The notes beneath the pieces were generated by a model. The model had not been told where the DNA came from. It ran no database searches and worked only from the letters and a program-made list of their open reading frames with translations. From positions 2,120,001 through 2,184,000 of the forward strand of contig NZ_CP125377.1 of NCBI RefSeq assembly GCF_034008315.1: a stretch of DNA of 64,000 bases, given 5' to 3'. The translations under genes were made by a program, and so were the position numbers. The DNA comes from Pseudomonas sp. P8_241 (GTDB lineage: Bacteria > Pseudomonadota > Gammaproteobacteria > Pseudomonadales > Pseudomonadaceae). Numbering within the stretch: position 1 is the stretch's first letter; every line of letters starts with the position of its first letter. Positions 62,978 to 64,000 of this stretch are shown one piece after another.

Positions 62978-63298
62978 GGAGGCGTCCTTTATTCGATAAA
63001 TATCTGAGACTTTGCACTGTAACGGCCGTCATCCGGCTTTCTTTATGCCGTCCCTCGAATATCCCATCTCCCCCCGTAGGAGCTGCCGCAGGCTGCGATC
63101 TTTTGATGTCAATTCTCTGGATACCGCTAAAGATCAACAGATCGCAGCCTGCGGCAGCTCCTACGAGGATTGGGTTGGCTTTGACACCGCGTGCACTCTG
63201 CGGCAAAGTGCGCGCCCTCTAATAAAACCCATTATTCAATCCGCTGGCGGCTCACGCAGACTGCCGGCCGGACTCTTTTCGCTTGCCCAGAGGTAACG
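62978..63298. other. Intergenic region between the chemoreceptor and antiporter genes
   Basis: This 321-bp gap separates divergent genes. A REP pair (63076-63165) occupies its middle. No gene is apparent. Confidence 0.6.
63076..63165. repeat. REP inverted pair (GCTGCGATCTTTT type)
   Basis: GTAGGAGCTGCCGCAGGCTGCGATCTTTTG at 63076 and its inverse at 63138-63165 flank about 30 bases. Confidence 0.85.
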
Positions 63299-64000
63299 AT
63301 GATTAATGCAGTAATTGCCGCGGTTGGCGTCATGCTGGTCCTCAGCCTGTCCCGCGTGCATGTGGTGATCGCGCTGATCGTCGGCGCGCTGGTGGGCGGC
63401 CTGACCGGTGGCCTGGGTATCGAGGCGACCCTCAAGGCATTCAACGGTGGGCTGGGCGGTGGCGCGACAGTTGCGTTGTCCTACGCCTTGCTTGGTGCGT
63501 TTGCGGTGGCCATTGCCAAGTCCGGGCTGGCCCATGCACTGGCCGACAAAGCCCTGGCGATGGTTGACCGCCAGCACGCAACGGGCGGCGGCCAGGTCAA
63601 GTGGCTGTTGATCGGTTTGCTCTGGGTGGTGGCCATCGCCTCGCAGAACATCTTGCCGATACATATCGCCTTTATCCCGTTGCTGGTGCCGCCGCTGTTA
63701 TACGTGCTGACCAAGCTGCAACTGGACCGTCGCCTGATCGCCTGCGTCATGACCTTCGGTCTGATTACGCCTTACATGTTCCTGCCGGTTGGCTTCGGCA
63801 ACATCTTTCTCAATGAAATCCTGCTGGCCAACGTCGCCCGCAGCGGTGTCGACATCAGCGGGATCAACGTGACTCACGCCATGGGCATCCCGGCACTGGG
63901 CATGGTGGCGGGCCTGTTGATCGCTTTCATCAGCTACCGCAAAAAACGCGTTTATGACCTGGCGAAAATCGAGCAGGTCGAACAGGTGGCGGTGCAGTAC
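63299..64000 (+). CDS. Na+/H+ antiporter family protein (partial)
   Basis: The frame opens at ATG 63299 (GAGGTAACG upstream) and runs past the right edge with no stop. The 234 visible residues are strongly hydrophobic ([112 protein letters not shown]). The pattern fits the NhaC-like/YuiF Na+/H+ antiporter family. The substrate, possibly an amino acid for some members, is not proven. Confidence 0.78.
   Translation, partial: MINAVIAAVGVMLVLSLSRVHVVIALIVGALVGGLTGGLGIEATLKAFNGGLGGGATVALSYALLGAFAVAIAKSGLAHALADKALAMVDRQHATGGGQVKWLLIGLLWVVAIASQNILPIHIAFIPLLVPPLLYVLTKLQLDRRLIACVMTFGLITPYMFLPVGFGNIFLNEILLANVARSGVDISGINVTHAMGIPALGMVAGLLIAFISYRKKRVYDLAKIEQVEQVAVQY

Noticed and set aside
1..64000. CRISPR array, tRNA or rRNA genes
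   Set aside because: No regularly spaced short direct repeats and no recognisable tRNA or rRNA sequence; the many palindromes are REP elements.

Overview
This window is a chromosomal segment of a Pseudomonas, most likely of the P. fluorescens complex. The evidence is the gene set (OprD-type PhaK porin, a paa cluster with phaJ/phaK, a puuD-uraD-puuE-alc-allA purine set, FecI/FecR/FecA signalling), the high GC, and about 18 intergenic inverted-repeat (REP) pairs of two families, GTAGGAGCSRGCYTGCYSGCGAT and GTAGGAGCTGCCGAAGGCTGCGATCTTTT. I see no tRNA, rRNA, CRISPR array, integrase or insertion sequence.

Layout. (1) 1-9736, purine catabolism: Tsx-like outer-membrane channel (cut by the left edge), NCS2 permease, urate oxidase PuuD with a cytochrome c tail, ureidoglycolate lyase, allantoicase, OHCU decarboxylase and allantoinase on the minus strand; HIU hydrolase divergent; a LysE exporter and an AzgA-type purine permease beyond. 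The palindrome TTGTATACAA, or a one-base variant, lies in front of puuE, uraH and the AzgA-type permease, so one regulator, not encoded here, may control all three. (2) 10009-15809, general genes: a MarR regulator divergent from a class I aminotransferase, a glutaredoxin-like protein, folE, a Smr-domain protein, a small membrane protein, an isochorismatase-like protein and prmB. (3) 15868-42444, the phenylacetate (paa) catabolon in two halves. paaA-B-C-D-E, DUF485-phaJ, phaK and paaZ lie at 15868-25181. paaF-G-H-I-J-K, with paaY-paaX divergent, lie at 34210-42444. GYGATAC elements at the paaA and paaF/paaY promoters fit PaaX control. (4) 25858-34149, a type VI secretion effector island between the two halves: vgrG, a DUF4123 adaptor, a VasX/BTH_I2691-like pore-former, and a tandem duplication of [effector C-terminal tip + DUF6708-type membrane immunity protein]. 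Four single-base disruptions in homopolymer runs fall in this 8 kb and I see none in the other genes. (5) 42547-45922: feaR and tynA, which convert phenylethylamine/tyramine to aldehydes upstream of phenylacetate. (6) 46155-50306: an ECF sigma / FecR / TonB-receptor iron uptake cassette. (7) 50504-64000: an MFS carrier, a DapF-fold protein lacking both catalytic cysteines, codA, queD, a patatin-like lipase, two PepSY proteins with a two-component system, an MHS-type MFS carrier, a chemoreceptor, and the start of a Na+/H+ antiporter cut by the right edge.

The most noteworthy material is the T6SS island: the duplicated effector-tip/immunity module, mosaic immunity paralogs that differ in blocks containing the membrane segments, an effector split at a G6 tract, and a sigma-54-like promoter with three TGCGCAA-N4-TTGCGCA palindromes upstream. 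The shared purine operator and the GYGATAC elements are regulons readable directly from the sequence.
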